Below the pieces are notes generated by a model that saw only the letters and a program-made list of their open reading frames with translations, was not told the DNA's origin and made no database searches. From positions 18,414,001 to 18,478,000 of the forward strand of contig CM038915.1 in NCBI GenBank assembly GCA_021904315.1: a stretch of 64,000 nucleotides of DNA. The letters run 5' to 3'. A program made the translations under genes and the position numbers. This stretch comes from Sphagnum magellanicum (taxonomy: Eukaryota > Streptophyta > Sphagnopsida > Sphagnales > Sphagnaceae). Below are positions 45,901 through 59,049 of this stretch, piece by piece (position 1 is the first letter of the stretch; each line of letters starts with the position of its first letter).

Positions 45901-48900
45901 AAATGTATTAGCTAAGAAATGCAGGTGTGACTGGCTGCAGGCCTACTTCCAGTAGTTCTCAGTCCTCTGACACATGAATATATGGAACCTCACATGGTGA
46001 ACAAAATGATCCAAGATCGGGGCTACTTCAAACCTGTCAGTGATGCAGGAGGCTCAAGGGGCTTGCCACCTCAAGCTTTCAAAGCTCTTTCAAATAAAAA
46101 CCTTCCTGCCAGTGCACTAGGAGCACTGATTTCACATTTGGTGCGACTGAAGGTGAGGTCACTGTCAGCAGGCTCTAGTTAGGTGTAAATGGTCTGGCAT
46201 GATTGCTAGAGCATATGCAAATTGCATGTCCCTGGTTACCTGAAGTATCCTTACCAACATGATTGTGAATTTTATTACTCATGGCTTATTGCAGGTGGAC
46301 AGTGAGCTACTTCCTAGTGGACTTCTACTGTCTTATGAAGTCTACAGAGGGGCACTTCGTCTTGATGGTGACACAATTGTCAATCTAGAACTCCTTGAGA
46401 ACAGAGATGATGGAGGCCGAGCAGGTCAGGACTCCTCAGCAGTTGGTGTTGTATGTGATTGTGCAGCAAGTTGTCTGTGGAAGTATGCAACTTCAGCAAC
46501 TCTTGTTTCACCCTCTGTAATATGGGATTCTGCACATTGTCTTTTTGTGCAGGCACTCTGCTTGGTTACTTGGATAGCTGTGTCACGAAATACGGGAAAC
46601 GCCTCCTTAGACGGTGGATTTGCCACCCACTGCAAGATACTTCTGAGCTCAATGACAGATTAGATGCAGTGCAGGAGCTTTTTGAGCACACTGAGATGGC
46701 TTACTCACTACGAGCAAAGTTGCGAATGTTGCCTGATCTAGAACGATTGGTTGCTCGAGTTCGGGGCTTAGCAGGTTCCCCAAGTTTAGGAGTTGTACCT
46801 ATGGCTGCCAAGAAAGTTCATGACCGTCGTGTAAGCAAATTTCTCCTGTTCTCTTTCTCTAGTGTGAAAAGAAGCTCAGTTGGGACATGGCTCCAAATTC
46901 TGATCTGGTTACCTGGTGCAGCTTAAGACATTCTGTGAGGCTTTCCAAGGGATGCGTTCAGCTATTGAGCTGCTCTGGGGGCTTCAGAGCTGCAAAGATG
47001 GTGGGCCCCCAACTGCACGCCTCTTGCAAGTGGCTATGGCAATAGGAGACAACAGTCCAGGCCTTGATGCCCTTGAAAACATTGAGACTTGCATTGACCG
47101 AAGTGGCAAGGTCCCAAGACTGTTTACACCTAAACAGGTGCATGCCTTTTTTTAGGAACCTCCAATTACTGTAACATATGATACAAAGGGTTGCACTCTG
47201 TTTATGGCTTATAGTCTCAGAGAAAGTCACATGAAGGTCTTCTCTGAAGATCCAATGTCGAGACTCTTAATGAAATTTCTCTTACATGCTATCTCAATTA
47301 AACTCTTCACAGAGCCAAGTTTCTGAGGGAATTGTTTCATTTCTTGTCTTGAGGAACTTTCCAATCAACAAATTCTTTCAAACACAGGAAATGTGATTTG
47401 TGACAAAAGAGAGAGGTGAAAAGAAGAACAGAATGTTTAATGCCTCTTTGTTGAAATTGAAAACTCTGCCTTCAATTGAGTTAGAGTTATCTGCCTTCAA
47501 TTCCAGGAAGATGCAGTCATGGATGAGGAAGATGAGGATGAATCAACATTACTGGAGAAAGAAGCAATGCTCTTAAGTGGCCACATGATATCATTCAATA
47601 AGCATAGTGAAGCGTGGCAAGCTGTAGTGGAGATACTTGCACAAATGGATGTCTTGATTTCTTTTGCTGCAGCTGCAAGGACTTCATTGAATGCAGTGTG
47701 TCGGCCTGTTTTTGTCCACAATCAGGAGACAGGCCATGGAGGTTCTGTACTTGCCATCAAGGGCCTGTGGCATCCATTTAGTACTAGAGATAATGGACAT
47801 GCAATTGTGCCCAATGATGTGGAGCTTGGGAATCATCACTCAAACTCTACATCTCCTCATGCAATGCTTCTGACAGGACCAAACATGGGGGGCAAGTCTA
47901 CACTGCTGCGTGCAACATGCTTAGCTGTGATTATGGCTCAGGTTAGGCATGCTATTCCTTCACACTCTTGTGGATTGTGTGGCCATTCACAGCCGTATAC
48001 TAGCAATCTTCTTAATGTGGGTCTAGCATAGGTGCAGTGGTTTGCTGTATAACTGTGCATGAGTTGATCGTCACTTTAATTCAATTACCAAGTGAGATCA
48101 TAGAAGGTTCATCATATGGTTCTCACTTTCTCTACATGATGAATTTGCAGTTGGGATGCTTTGTTCCAGGCGAGTCTTGCACTTTATCACCAGTGGATAT
48201 TATCTTCACACGCCTTGGTGCCAGTGATCGCATCATGCATGGGCATAGTAAGTTTATTGCTGTAATTGCCACAGTGACACTGCATGGTCTTTAGTACATG
48301 CAATGCTGAAAGCTGTCTTTCAGTTCATAAGTTTTATAGTGAATTACTTTTGTGTTTGTTCTGTTCCAATCCCACCTGTTGGCAGGTACATTTATGGTGG
48401 AGTGCACAGAAGCAGCATCTGTGTTACAAAATGCAACAAATAACTCACTCGTTGTGCTTGATGAGCTTGGTCGAGGAACATCAACATTTGATGGGTTTGC
48501 CATTGCATATGCGGTAAGCTCTCCTGTCTGAAAACTCATAACCTATTTTGTTTCTTTTTGTGAGGAGACTGGGAAGTTGCTAAGTCATTCTTTGCCATGT
48601 CCCAGGTTCTTCGCCATGTGGTTGACACCTTGGACTGTCGCCTGCTATTTGCCACTCACTATCATGCCCTCACTACTGAATTTTCATCACATCGTTCAGT
48701 TGGCTTACACCATATGACCTGTGCCATGGAAAGTCACAAAAGCAATCAGGCACCTCATTCTGTGTCTGACCAAGAGCTAGTTTTCCTCTACAAGCTCGGG
48801 GAGGGTGTATGCAAGCAGAGCTATGGCCTTCAAGTTGCTACTCTGGCAGGTGTACCACAATCCATAGTACATTCTGCCAAGCAGGCAAGCAGCAGAATGG

Positions 48901-49070
48901 AGGCAAAAATCTCTTCAACCTTTGACTATGTGTTACTCAAAGACGGACTACCACCTCTGCACAAACAATGGATGTTGGGCCTGAATGCAGTGATGAGTTA
49001 TGACAATGAGGAAGATGCAGCTGATACTATTCTTTGCATTTGGGAAGAAATGCAGAGGTCCTCAGTATGA
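42921..49070 (+). CDS. MSH7: DNA mismatch repair protein MSH7 (MSH6-like), about 17 exons
   Basis: MutS homologue that pairs with MSH2 to recognise mismatches in plant nuclei. Exons: 42921-43166 (end uncertain), about 43412-43834, 44021-44116, 44261-44316, 44436-44499, 44831-44921 (or 44926), 45174-45355, 45539-45572, 45736-45783, 45941-46152, 46295-46424, 46553-46830, 46922-47137, 47507-47941, 48151-48247, 48386-48513 and 48606-49070. Phases fit and give about 1066 residues, close to Arabidopsis MSH7 (about 1110). Seen: an N-terminal PCNA-binding box (Q4-L7-F10-F11 in QRSLFSFF), the MutS-I core SASQKQYW and [12 protein letters not shown] (Phe-X-Glu mismatch wedge), [15 protein letters not shown], clamp/lever [12 protein letters not shown], Walker [10 protein letters not shown] near 816 and Walker [17 protein letters not shown] near 895. 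SGVGKCRQ and WHPF favour MSH7 over MSH6. The start at 42921 puts the PCNA box at the N-terminus. Oddity: HGHSTF replaces the usual GESTF/GQSTF. Convergent with the ERF gene. Confidence 0.93.
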
Positions 49071-51556
49071 GGTCTACTGATCTACATGTGTTCTCGAGGT
49101 GCATGCCACTCCCTCACCCCTTCATTCCTTTCAGAGCTTCACCCTTTTGTATGTTGGGTCCAAAAGCAGGCAGGTGATTGTAAGCCTGTTTTCAGTTGAA
49201 GCTGAGCTGTGTGACATTCACTTGAAACATACCAAGACATGACTCGAGTGGATTGTAGGTCTTTGCCTGTAGATCACGCCAAAGGGAATGTTTTCAGATC
49301 ATACGTACCATGATAGATTATGTGAACATCAAGCTAGGAGTAGGTTGAGATTGCACAGCATTGAAATGTGATAGGTTGATTCCATGGCAAGTACTAATAT
49401 AAGAATGTGAAATAGCTGTGAGAATGGAACCAGCAACACTTCCACCCTTCATCCCCAATGTCTTGGTATATTCTGTGGTAGCCTTCCTTCCTTAAACCAG
49501 CAAGCATTATGAGGATCTTCAAGGAGATGGACAGATGCTAAATTTCTAATGTATCTAACATATGGTTTGCAGATTTTGCAGGATCTTCAAAACAGGAGGG
49601 CCAATCACCAAGGAAAGTGGCATTATTGGCTTTCACAAGGGGGATGTCATCTACCATTGTAGGGTTGAGGCAGACTTAATTAGGCATTGACTTTGCAAAA
49701 CAGGTCTGTCTGTTGTTAGGTGTGGATCAAGCCTTTCAGACTAACTGTTTTCTTTACCTGAGTTGACGCCATGAAAGCAGCCAGCTAGCGAGCATTAGGG
49801 AGGCAGGGTCATACAGATGATAACATACTTACTGTTGCATTCTGTCACATTCAATCTTCATTTTGGAGTTGTGAGCAACTTTGTCCAGGAATTACTACGA
49901 ACGTTATAGAGTCTTTTGAGCTAGAGGTGGATTGCCAGTTTTCCCAGAACATTGTATTGAGGCATTACTCAATTTTTGGAATCATTCTGAGCAGATCCTG
50001 GCCCTCCTCTTTGCTGTTCTTTTTTGCTGTAAGAGCTCAACATAGTCTGAAGACAAAGCAGAGATTGCTTCCAAGTCAAGTCCCAGGGCCTGGTCTCTTA
50101 AAAGAAGAACGCACAATCTCTGTTTTTGTGCCCACTCTGATCATTAAAATGCTGTAATTCACTGGGTGTGCAATTGATTAAAGAGCTTCAGTGGTGCAAC
50201 TATCAGCTTTAACTAGACAAATTTTGGTTCTGCATGCAGGAATGAAATCCTTGGTGGTGGTCAGTGCTGTTTAGACTGGTAGATTGGCAATGTTTGCAGG
50301 TTATGCTCACACCCACCTGGCTGACCACTTGTGAATGAAAACCTTGTATAGCTTGACAGCATGCAGCTCTCATGGGGTGAGAGGTACCAATCTAGTCAGT
50401 GGATATCTTCCTCTGGGATCCCTCACTTTACCAAACTCTGCTTCACCCAGTTGACCTATATGCTGGTTTGATAAATATGAGTAAAGATCATTTGGTTTTA
50501 AACTATGAACTCTTATAAGCTGGCAGCTAGGAGTACTACAACTAATGCTTTGTCGTGTGGTTTTTTTTACTGGCCAGATCAACACTTCATCCACCGATCT
50601 GGTGGTGAAGTAAAATCAGGTGAAAGAAATGGAGTCACGGTGCATTTGGCTGCATTGAGATTTGACTTTTTTGATGCCTTAACCAAGTGTGGGTATGAAC
50701 CATTCAGACCATTGACCCTCACCTCACTTTTTCATCAGTGTCTGGTGAATTCCCCTTCAATCCACTCTTTCCACATTCATGACGTATTATGGCAAACTGA
50801 CATTGTTTTCTTTTTGCAGATGTCAACTGATACTCTTGCAACTTCAGGTAATCATTGCTGCTTCGGTGAAAAGAATGTTATGTGATAGTGGCAGGAATCC
50901 TTATGAGAATTCTCAAACAATTTTCATCTTTTGGGCTTACAAATCTGTTCTGGATCATTGTGCACCATATCACATACTCAACCCTCAAGACTTAATTCAC
51001 AAGGAAGTGTTCAATCAAGTCATGTAATCATATCAAGCACACAATTGTAAACCTTGGTGTCAGTTCAATGTTTTGATCCTTGTGGATTTGTATCAGTTTC
51101 AATGGGGTTTGAACTCTGTTCAGTCTTTGGATATGTTGACATTATGCTTCTGTAGATCAGCTCTCAGATTACAGAAAGAGTATGATGGGTTATCAAGAGA
51201 TTCTAATTATCCTGGTGTCTACTAGCTATGGATATATGCTGCTGAGAAAACTTCTCTAACATATATCACAAAGACACTCAGAGCAAACATTTTTCTCCTT
51301 TTTGTCCCAATGCAGGCTGTTGCAAATCTCCTGCGATCAGAACAAATGAAGAAAAATTGCTGGGATGAATCTTGAATTGAAGCAATTTGGTGCATGCTGC
51401 TGGTCACCACTGAGATCACCATCTTTGTCTCAATTAGTTGTTGAGGTTTTGGATCCTCAGTATGGAGATGGTTGTTTTTGGTGGTGTTTTTTCTATGTCC
51501 AATTCTGGTGGGAATGTCATCTAGGAATTCCGTGGTGGAATGGAGAGATTGATAGC
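49071..51556. other. 3' regions between convergent MSH7 and ERF genes
   Basis: Moderate base composition like the gene island, unlike the transposon regions. It presumably holds both 3' untranslated regions. ORFs at 49927-50157, 50505-50885 and 51222-51560 have no recognised family. No transposon words seen. Confidence 0.5.
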
Positions 51557-53924
51557 TCATTCTGGTTCAGTACCAGTTGACGGTGATCCAGAGCTGGACA
51601 GTAACTGTTCCAAGTACTCAAGACCCAGATCTTGCAACTCCACTAGATTTTGCTGCTTTGTTTCCTCCCTCACATTGTGCTGCAATTGTTGCTGCACATG
51701 CTGCTTCTTGATTCCCAGTTGTTCCAACCCATGAAAAGGATTTAGCTTCTGGTTCCTTTGTGAACTTTGTTGTGTTTTTTCCTTAGTCACATTATCATCA
51801 GCAGCACGTTGTGCACTGCAATAGCTTAACTTCTTTGATACATGGTCATGATCCCAAGTGTCCAGCTCCTCTCTCATCTTCTTGCTCTTGAATCTGGTAT
51901 CAGCAACTGTTGCTGTTGTTGCTGGTGCTACTGTTTCAGCTTCTGTCCTTGATTTGGCAAGTGACAATGCCTGTAAATCAGGGGCACCACTGACAGAATC
52001 AAGCTTCTGGTGCCGCAATTACAGGTTTGCAAACAACACAGAAATACTTTGTCTCTCATCAGCAATGTGTGTGAGAGAGAGAGGGCAAGAGAGAGAGAGT
52101 GATTTGCTGTCTTTTATTTGGTTTTGTTGTTTACCTCAGGCTTGGCCACACTACGAGGCTTGACTGAAGCTAAAGAAGCTTTCAAGGGGAAGTTGACGAT
52201 GGCTCGATGTCCACGCATCTGCAGCGCTGCAGAATCATAAGCCAATGCAGCTTCCTCAGCGGTGGTGAATGTCCCCAACCAGACACGTGCTCCTTTACGA
52301 GCAGGGTCTCGAATCTCTGCTGCAAATTTCCCCCATGGTCTGTGTCTCACTCCTCTGTAGTGCCACTTCCGCTTGCTTAGTGTTGTTGTAGGACTTGCTT
52401 CTGTTTTATCCCCATCATCACCTTTTCTTTCCTGCAATCCAGCATCAATCTGGCATAGCCAGCTGGTCATTAGAGCTAGTGCCCACGACCCACAGTCATC
52501 ATCAGCTTGCACTGAGTGGTTTTGAATCAGGTGAAATTTGGCAATCCCATGAGGGAATTCTTCAAGAAATTCAGAGCTTTATTTTCCATGTCTTACAGGG
52601 AAATGAAGAAAGACAAGCAGCAAGAATGTGCAACCAAACATGTCAGCAACATCGTTCATCTTACCTTCAATAATCCTGTGTCTTTTTCAGCAGTGGTATC
52701 TGATGATCCTGTCTCTTTGTCTGCAGCATTGGGATTGGACCTGCTGGACGAGTTCCTCATATTCATGCCAGAGGTTGTAACTTGCAGCTCTGGTCTCTTG
52801 TGGAAAAATCCCATAGCAGCAGCTTCAGGAAATGGGTGCCTGCGGTTGAGAGGAACAGATTGCAAGGGTACAACTCTGGAACTTACTTCAGCTTCTGTCA
52901 AGGCGTCCACGATGCGAGCCAAGTTGTCAGAGTCCTGCTCATTGCAGATCCGAGGGGGCTGCTTGTCAACTTGACAGTTTGGAGCTTTGTCAAAGAGCTT
53001 TGATGATGAGTGAGCTGAATTGGGTGCTGCTGTCTTCCATGACATCAATGGAGGTGAGAGGTGCAATGTAGTAGACTGATCGACAGCTTCCAGTCCCGTT
53101 TTTGGCTCTCTGGAAATGTTTGCAGTTGGGATTGGAGACAGAAGACTGACGCCTGCAGATGTGCTGAAAGTGGGTTGAATGTACATGCTGGGGAAGCTCC
53201 AAGCTGTTTGTTGTTGTTGCTGCAGTCTGCCAACAAGAGTTTCACGCCAACTTGTGTCAAAGTGTCTGCTGGTGGCCCAATGTTGCGTGGTTTCTTGGCT
53301 GGTTCGGAAATTTAGCCTTCTGTGGAAGTCATTGAAGCTTGCCCTTGCTGAATTCTCTTCGTCAGTAAACAAATCTGTTAATGCTGCTGATGCAGGAGTA
53401 TGGCTGCTGCTGCTGCCTGGTGATGCTTGATCTGCAACAGGCCAGTGTTCTCGTGCAATATAAGCCATCTCCATGGGCTGCTTCTTCTTCTCATAAGATG
53501 GTGACATCTGATGAGAAGCTCCAGAACTATCTGCAGGTGTGACATCAACAGCAGTAGTTTGCAACCTCTCAGCATGGACTACCATCTCCTGGGAGGAGTT
53601 CATTGACACATCAAGATGCTTTGTGACCATCTCACCAATTGCTTCAGCAAATCTTGCATGACCCAACGTGTGTCTAAGCTGGTTGGCAACCATCCAAGCC
53701 TTTTTCTGATGCACCACCTTTGGACGCTCCCCAATCACCCCCCTGGCAGTCGACATGTGATTCTCGTTCCCCATGAGGCAACAACTACTGCCATCATCAG
53801 GACCGCCATTACTAGAATTCCCCATTCTTGTTTCTGCAGAATCCTGATCACCATGATGTTCTGGAATGATCTTCATGGATTCAACAATCTTGTCTTCTGT
53901 TGAGAACCTGGCAACAGAAGACAC
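51557..53924 (-). CDS. AP2/ERF-domain transcription factor, three exons
   Basis: Minus-strand exons are about 53924-52665 (or from ATG 53876), about 52431-52135 and 52006-51557. Splice sites AAG|GTAAGA, TTGCAG|GAA, GAG|GTAAAC and ACCAG|AAG are all phase 0, giving about 650-668 residues. The single AP2 domain lies at about residues 444-503: [39 protein letters not shown], then RAIVNFPL. Ala in KFAAEIRD and Asp in AEIRDP are the ERF-type rather than DREB-type residues, predicting GCC-box binding. The long N-terminal region (about 420 residues, Ser/Gln-rich, low complexity) and the Gln-rich tail ending [11 protein letters not shown] look like activation or disordered regions. No in-frame ATG precedes codon 17 (ATG at 53876). 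TTTTCACCATTGCAG lies just before 53923, so either translation starts at 53876 or another 5' exon exists. Confidence 0.85.
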
Positions 53925-56900
53925 TGCAATGGTGAAAACTGGTCAATGGCAAATAATACTTTGTGGTAATCTTCCAATCATGTGTACAACAGCAGCAGCA
54001 GCAACAGCTATGTCATGTTGTTCAAGAAGCAGCAAGTCAATCAACCATTTTGCCGCACCTGCTTCTTCATCTACTGACACATTTGATGTCATGTTTTTGA
54101 TTTTCAGCTTTGCTGCACTGCAAATTCTGCATTGATGTTGTTCCCTTCAAACGGGCAAGACCATAACCGGGTTCTAACAACCTGATCTCAATAATTCCCT
54201 CCTCCTGCTTTCCCTTTCAGATTGCTTAAAATCAGTGATGATCTATCTGCATGCAAGGAAGAAGTGATTCCTTCTAAGCAACTGACGTCAAATTCTATCC
54301 TCCTTTCAGACTGCTTCAAAATCAGTGATGATCTAATGCAAGGATTGGTGATTTCTCCACAAGAACTATGACAACAATGACCATAACAATGGTTATTGAC
54401 ATCTAATTCTCTTCTTTTTCTTCTTCAACAGTACTCACTGACATCTATTTCTGTTCTTCTTCAACAGTGATCACCAACAAGTATTCTGCTTCACCTTCTT
54501 CTGGTTCAGTTGAGTGCTGTCGTGGTATTTATTGAGTTAGTGTCAAGCTATAATTTATTCTTCTCATGGAATTTTGTAAATCTTCTCAGGCAAGATTGTG
54601 ATGATGCTGGCGATGACGAATCATGATGAATGAATTGTGTTTTTCTGGCAATTTAAAAATCCCATTCCTGGACACAGCTTTGACTCTTGAGGAGCAATTG
54701 CATGGTGGGCCAGCCAGTGCACAGCCTCCAGATATTAACACAAGACTAAAAAAATCGCAAATGACAAGCAGAGCTTACTAAGATTGGATCACTATTATTA
54801 TTATTATTTCTTTGTTTCAGTTTTATTCTTTATTCCTTCTTCCAGTAATTGCAAACACCAACCTTTGAATAAGAAACAATTTGCAAATGTAAAAACTAGT
54901 ACATGCTACATACTATGTTACAAGATGTGCAAGAGAGAGAGAGAGTCGTGCTCAAGCTGCAACACATAATTTGCACATCTTGTAGATACATTCACCTCTC
55001 TCTCTATTATTATATAAATTTTTTTACATAAACATGTAGTTACACACTTATATTGTAGTAGTTAGGACCTTTTCCATTTTGGCATCTTTTTTATGGTTTT
55101 TTTTTTTAAATAAAAAAAATCGGTTTTTCACTGCACTTTAAAGTTGCCAGTTTGAGAAAAGTTTCCTGGAATTCTGGCAGCTGAGGTGGGGAAAAAAAAA
55201 ATTGGCAATTTAATTTTGCACTATTTAGGCACACACCACATCACACCACACAACAACAAGCTTATAGGGCAGGCAGTCAATGGTAAAAGGGTAAACAAAT
55301 TTCTAGAACTTTTGGCATTGTGAGGAGCTAAATGTGAGGGGGGGGGAAAAAAAAACCAGAAAAAAGAAGAAGAAAATAACACATTTATTGAAAAATAATT
55401 TAATCACTTCATGAATGAGAAAGGTACTAGAGTATATGTAGAGATACAATTTGGAGTGAGGCCAGAATTGCAAAGCAGAAGACTTTTGTGTGTGTGTGTG
55501 TGTGTGTTTTTTTGATGTGGCTTTGTGGGAGAAGAGCAAAAGAGACAAGATAATTTGTAGCCTCCTTTTAAACAGGAAGTGTTTTTTTTTGGGTAGGTCT
55601 TGCATTTTGAGCAAAGTGGGAGGGGCTTGTGCAAAACCCAAAGTCAACCTTGTCAATTTAATTTGAAAAGGTCGCATCTGTTATGACTTTTTGGAAAGGC
55701 TCAAAACAGTTTCCAAGTTTGTATTTCCTGGATTGTTTCTTGAACGCCTGATAAGCCAAATATTGTTGTTGTTATTTCTGGAATTTTTAAATGGCTGTAG
55801 GCTAGTAGGTCTGTCTTTTTCTTGCTGGGGAAACTTGACCTACAAGAGTGAAATTTTGTACCGCTGAAGTGATTTTGGAGGTTTTTCATTTGCGAGAGAG
55901 TTATAGCCAGTCAGATTTGGTTAAATCTTTCATAAGGATCCTCTACTTACCATCACACTTTTCTAGCTTTACGTCTCATCAACTTGACTGCTTAAGAGGA
56001 TTCTCAAATATTAAACTTATCTGTATAGTAACCCTGTCTTCACCCTGTCTTTGGGCCCCCTGTTACCCCCTTATGCCCTCTTTCATTGGTATCTACAAAG
56101 TAAAGACATTTGATTAAATCTCAGTATGAAATGTTGAAACTCAGCATTTAATGCACAAAATTCGAGACTAAATTATAGTAATTGTACACTTAGGAGCAGT
56201 GAAAATATATGTAGCAGCAAAGTGGAGGCGCTCAGGAAAAAGGAAAGACAGGATGAAACTCAGTTTATCACCAAATTTGATGGTTTTCTGAGTTTCATCC
56301 GCTATTGAATGGTAATGTACATTTTTGCAGGTTGTTTTTTTTAAATCTCACCCTATGTATGACCAAACTCAGGCTTCTGGTGCTGTGTTTTTCTTACTTT
56401 ACCGATAACTTTATTCTGTGTGACAATTAAAGTTTAACCTTTTAGGCGTAGGGTACGTAGTGAGCATGGAAGGCAGATTTAGCATTTATTGGCTACAGTT
56501 TTTAAATCGTTGTCCAAAGTTTTCTCCAAACGGTAACACATTGGCCACAAACTTTTGGGGAAGTTCAAAATTGGTGACATGAAAGATCTCAAGGAAACCT
56601 ACACAATGGGTGAGAATTCAAAGATGTTGCAGAATGTATGCAAATCTTGAGGAGTTTGCACACCCTTTTGGGGGTGACCAAGAGATGAGCTCAAGGAAAT
56701 GAAGTTGATCTTATCTTGCTTGAGTTCAACTTTCTCATCCATCCAACTTTTTCAGCTTTCCCACATAGGTTCATTCTATTCATCCAACATATTTTATACA
56801 AGTTGACATTTGAAATGAATGACTGGAAGAAAAAATGAAGAGCTGGTATCTATGGGATTCAAACCTTTAGTCAATCTACTCAAATGATTGGTTCTAAACT

Positions 56901-58008
56901 AGTGCACCCCATGTTTTTCATTAATAACTCTATAATTCCAGGCCTATTTAACCCTTAAACACTTGATAAGCTAGATTTGGGTTTTTTGGGACGTGGGTCA
57001 ATGTTGGTATGGTATACAAGCATGCACATAATATATAGTGTGTGGTCTATGCACTTGCATCAAAGGGCCCTACCAGGTTGGGATGACCTAAGGCAACATG
57101 AACCTTGTACCCATTCCAACCCAATAGGAACCCTAAGTCTTGGCAGGTTCACAATTCACAAAAGCTTATAGGAGTTTCAATACAAGGTTATGTACATACC
57201 TCCTCTAAGCCAAAAATATCAATCTTGGACCCACCACAATGACCAGCCTGGTATGAAATTCTAGAAAGCACCTAATATTGAGACTAGGGTGGTATGCTCA
57301 AAATTCAATACCAAACCAATAGTGGTGTGGATGATGAAAATTTACACGTTATAGAGTCTTCATTTTTTTGTTGCATGGGTCTTATGATGATTCTTAGGTG
57401 GTTTGCAGATTAACCATACATTTGGATGAGGTTTTGATATTTAAAAAGTGCTTAAATCAAGCCCCCAATTGGTGTCAATTGTCCATGTTCAAGAGTGCAC
57501 CAATGAGAATGGTGGGGATCACACATGGGCAACAAAGGGCCTAACTATGCAAACTCATTTTTGAGTTAACTACAAAGTTGATGTGTTGCGATTAGCCTAG
57601 CTAAGTTGTTGTGCCCAATTTTAGAATTTCTTTCATTCACAATTGAAAATGGTAAGGTTTCATTCTTACATTGAAAATCATATTTTCACCTAAATTCCTT
57701 TGATGAATATCGTAGTTCCTAGATTGGTTTGACGACTAGGTGTCTCATAATTAATTTTTTTGGTCATATATATTTGGTAGTAAAAGTGAAATATTTTACA
57801 ATTCAACATTTTATTCTCTTGCAATCTCATGTTTAGGGAACAATGATAAATGTAATAAGTGACATAAGGATTTTCATAATGAATATTCAATGACTAATCA
57901 AGAGAGGACTTGTTCATTCAAAATAGTCTTAATCTTGTATTGAACCATTGGATTGAAAATGCAAAATATGTCATGTTGCACTTGATCATAGAATGAACAC
58001 TTTTTAGA
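53925..58008. other. upstream region of the ERF gene and intergenic DNA
   Basis: 53.9-54.6 kb looks like 5' leader/promoter sequence (CAGCAGCAG and CTTCTTC runs). A duplicated segment, CAGATTGCTTAAAATCAGTG and CAGACTGCTTCAAAATCAGT, lies near 54218 and 54307. A TGTG run is at 55490-55507. A minus-strand B-box-like AGGTTTGAATCCC at 56866-56854 suggests another SINE relic. No gene recognised in 54.6-58.0 kb. Confidence 0.45.
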
Positions 58009-59035
58009 TAGGATGCACAAGTTTGCAATAGTCATAAGTGGCGTCAACATATGCACACCACACACCACAAAATTAACACGTATCAAATCGTATGCACAAG
58101 TTTGCAATAGTCATAAGTGGCGTCAACATATGCACACCACACACCACAAAATTAACACGTATCAAATCGTATGCACAAGTTTGCAATAGTCATAAGTGGC
58201 GTCAACATATGCACACCACACACCACAAAATTAACACATATCACATCGTATGCACACGTTTACAATAGTCATAAGTGACGTCAACATATGCACGCCACAT
58301 GACCACAAAATTAACACTTACCAAATAAGATGCACAAGTTTGCAATAGTCATAAGTGCTGTCAACATATGCACACCATACAACCACAAAATTAACATTTA
58401 CTAAATAGGATGCACAAATTCACGACAATCATAAACGACATCAACATATGATACACTATAAAACATAAAGTTAACACCTATCAAATAGCATGCACAAATT
58501 CATGACAACCATAAATGACATTAACATACGACACAATTCGAACCATAGAATTAACACCTATCAAATAGCATGCACAAATTCATGACAACCATAAATGACA
58601 TTAACATACGACACAATTCGAACCATAGAATTAACACCTATCAAATAGCATGCACAAATTCATGACAACCATAAATGACATCAACATACGACATAGTACG
58701 AACCATAAAATTAACATCATCAAATCTAATGCACAAGTTCACAACAACCATAAATGATATCAACATACGACACATTGTAAACCGTATAATTAACACTTGT
58801 CAAATAACATGCACATGACAACCATGAATGACATCAACATACGACAAACTACAAACCATAAAATTAACACCTATCAAATGGGATGCACATGTTCATGACA
58901 ATCATAAATGACATCAACATACGACACATTACATACCATAAAATTAACCCCTATTAAATAATATGCACGTGTTTATAATAGCCATAAGTGATGTCAACAT
59001 ATGACACATTACACAACTGCAAAATTTACACATTA
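58009..59035. repeat. minisatellite, 79-bp unit, about 13 copies
   Basis: ATGCACAAGTTTGCAATAGT recurs at 58012, 58092 and 58171 (period 79) and then in diverged form about every 77-80 bp to near 58963. Each unit also has GTCAACATATG, a CACACCACAA-type word and AATTAACACNTATCAAAT. The first three units are nearly identical, while later ones drift, with a second pair of near-identical copies at 58490-58650. Non-coding. Confidence 0.9.
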
Positions 59036-59049
59036 GGTTAGACAGATGA

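Noticed and set aside
42921..49070. MSH6 rather than MSH7
   Set aside because: The motifs [28 protein letters not shown] and the GLWHPF segment match MSH7-type proteins better than the MSH6 equivalents. The protein is also shorter, and no Tudor-like region is visible.
50505..50885. Independent gene between MSH7 and the ERF gene
   Set aside because: No motif or splice structure; it lies where the two 3' untranslated regions are expected.
58009..59035. CRISPR array
   Set aside because: The units are contiguous with no unique spacers, no cas genes are present, and this is plant nuclear DNA.
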